NCBI GenBank assembly: GCA_035415725.1
Contig: DAOOGN010000016.1
Location: forward strand, 1-50,563
Source: DSWT01 sp035415725
GTDB lineage: Bacteria; Chloroflexota; Anaerolineae; B4-G1; SLSP01
Direction: 5' to 3'
Length of the DNA stretch: 50,563 nucleotides
Shown: one piece after another, positions 50,509 through 50,563 of the stretch
Position numbering within the stretch: the first letter of the stretch is position 1
How the letters are laid out: every line of letters starts with the position of its first letter
Notes under the pieces: generated by a model
The model's input: the letters and a program-made list of their open reading frames with translations, nothing else
Databases searched by the model: none
What the model was told of the DNA's origin: nothing
Made by a program: the position numbers and the translations under genes

Positions 50509-50563
50509 GTGGAATGAAAACTTTTCACCACGAAGGGCACGCAGGACACAAAGAATTTGTGTT
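50509..50563 (+). repeat. Dispersed repeat, related to 13532-13571
   Basis: GTGGAATGAAAACTTTTC and CACGAAGGGCAC are shared with the copy before MITE B; here a GCAGGACAC unit is added. The window ends within it. Confidence 0.7.

Overview
The window looks like a chromosomal piece of an anaerobic or microaerobic Chloroflexota bacterium (Anaerolineae- or Ardenticatenia-like). This is an inference from protein style: lipoprotein binding proteins with Pro/Thr-rich linkers, VEKIVEKE-type peptide-binding proteins, a ClpC and FtsH of this flavour, moderately high GC, and many dispersed intergenic palindromes. No rRNA or tRNA was seen.

Layout. 1-4150: a tiny membrane peptide, a HEPN-like protein and leuS. 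4620-13515: M42 peptidase, ftsH, rnc-clpC, a lone BMP-type binding lipoprotein and a sugar-kinase-like phosphotransferase. 13855-17125: a probable molybdenum/tungsten-cofactor riboswitch with its own terminator, then the tungstate importer tupBCA. 17711-22243: an ALDH7-type aldehyde dehydrogenase, P5C dehydrogenase (pruA), a small unknown protein and a methyltransferase. 22614-37729, all minus strand: a large cluster around a Desulfovibrio-MOP-like molybdenum aldehyde oxidoreductase (mop). In transcription order it is mop, a flavoprotein/FeS oxidoreductase, a small CxxC protein, a methyltransferase, a C_GCAxxG_C_C protein, an inserted PIN toxin-antitoxin pair, an unknown AT-rich protein, a TrsS-like radical SAM protein, a CoA-ligase-like protein, and a FecBCD-type ABC importer. 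38263-40593: an aldo/keto reductase with a ferredoxin-like tail and a membrane protein. 40808-47582, minus: a complete peptide/nickel-type ABC operon. 48196-50489: a tandem class II aldolase coupled to an aldo/keto reductase.

How the genes fit together. Tungstate/molybdate uptake, probable cofactor sensing, and a mop cluster with its accessory proteins suggest a molybdenum- or tungsten-dependent aldehyde metabolism. The binding proteins of two unrelated ABC importers (TupA and the FecB-like protein at 24399-25934) carry the same extra domain, resembling the sulfite-oxidase/molybdopterin-binding fold, with a conserved CxxC. This ties the second importer to Mo/W as well.

The most striking find is at 45029-45293. 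The signal peptide of the peptide-binding lipoprotein is split by a 265-bp element with the anatomy of an integron gene cassette: an attC-like folding site with R'' GCCCAAC, a left end TTGGGC that completes the matching R' box, and insertion exactly at a G^TT. Removing it restores an in-frame lipoprotein signal. The window is also full of short mobile or repeat DNA: a MITE-like family with 14-bp ends and at least one 8-bp target duplication, a second MITE, GGGAGTA heptamer arrays that supply stop codons to three mop-cluster genes, and one repeat block inserted in frame inside a reading frame.
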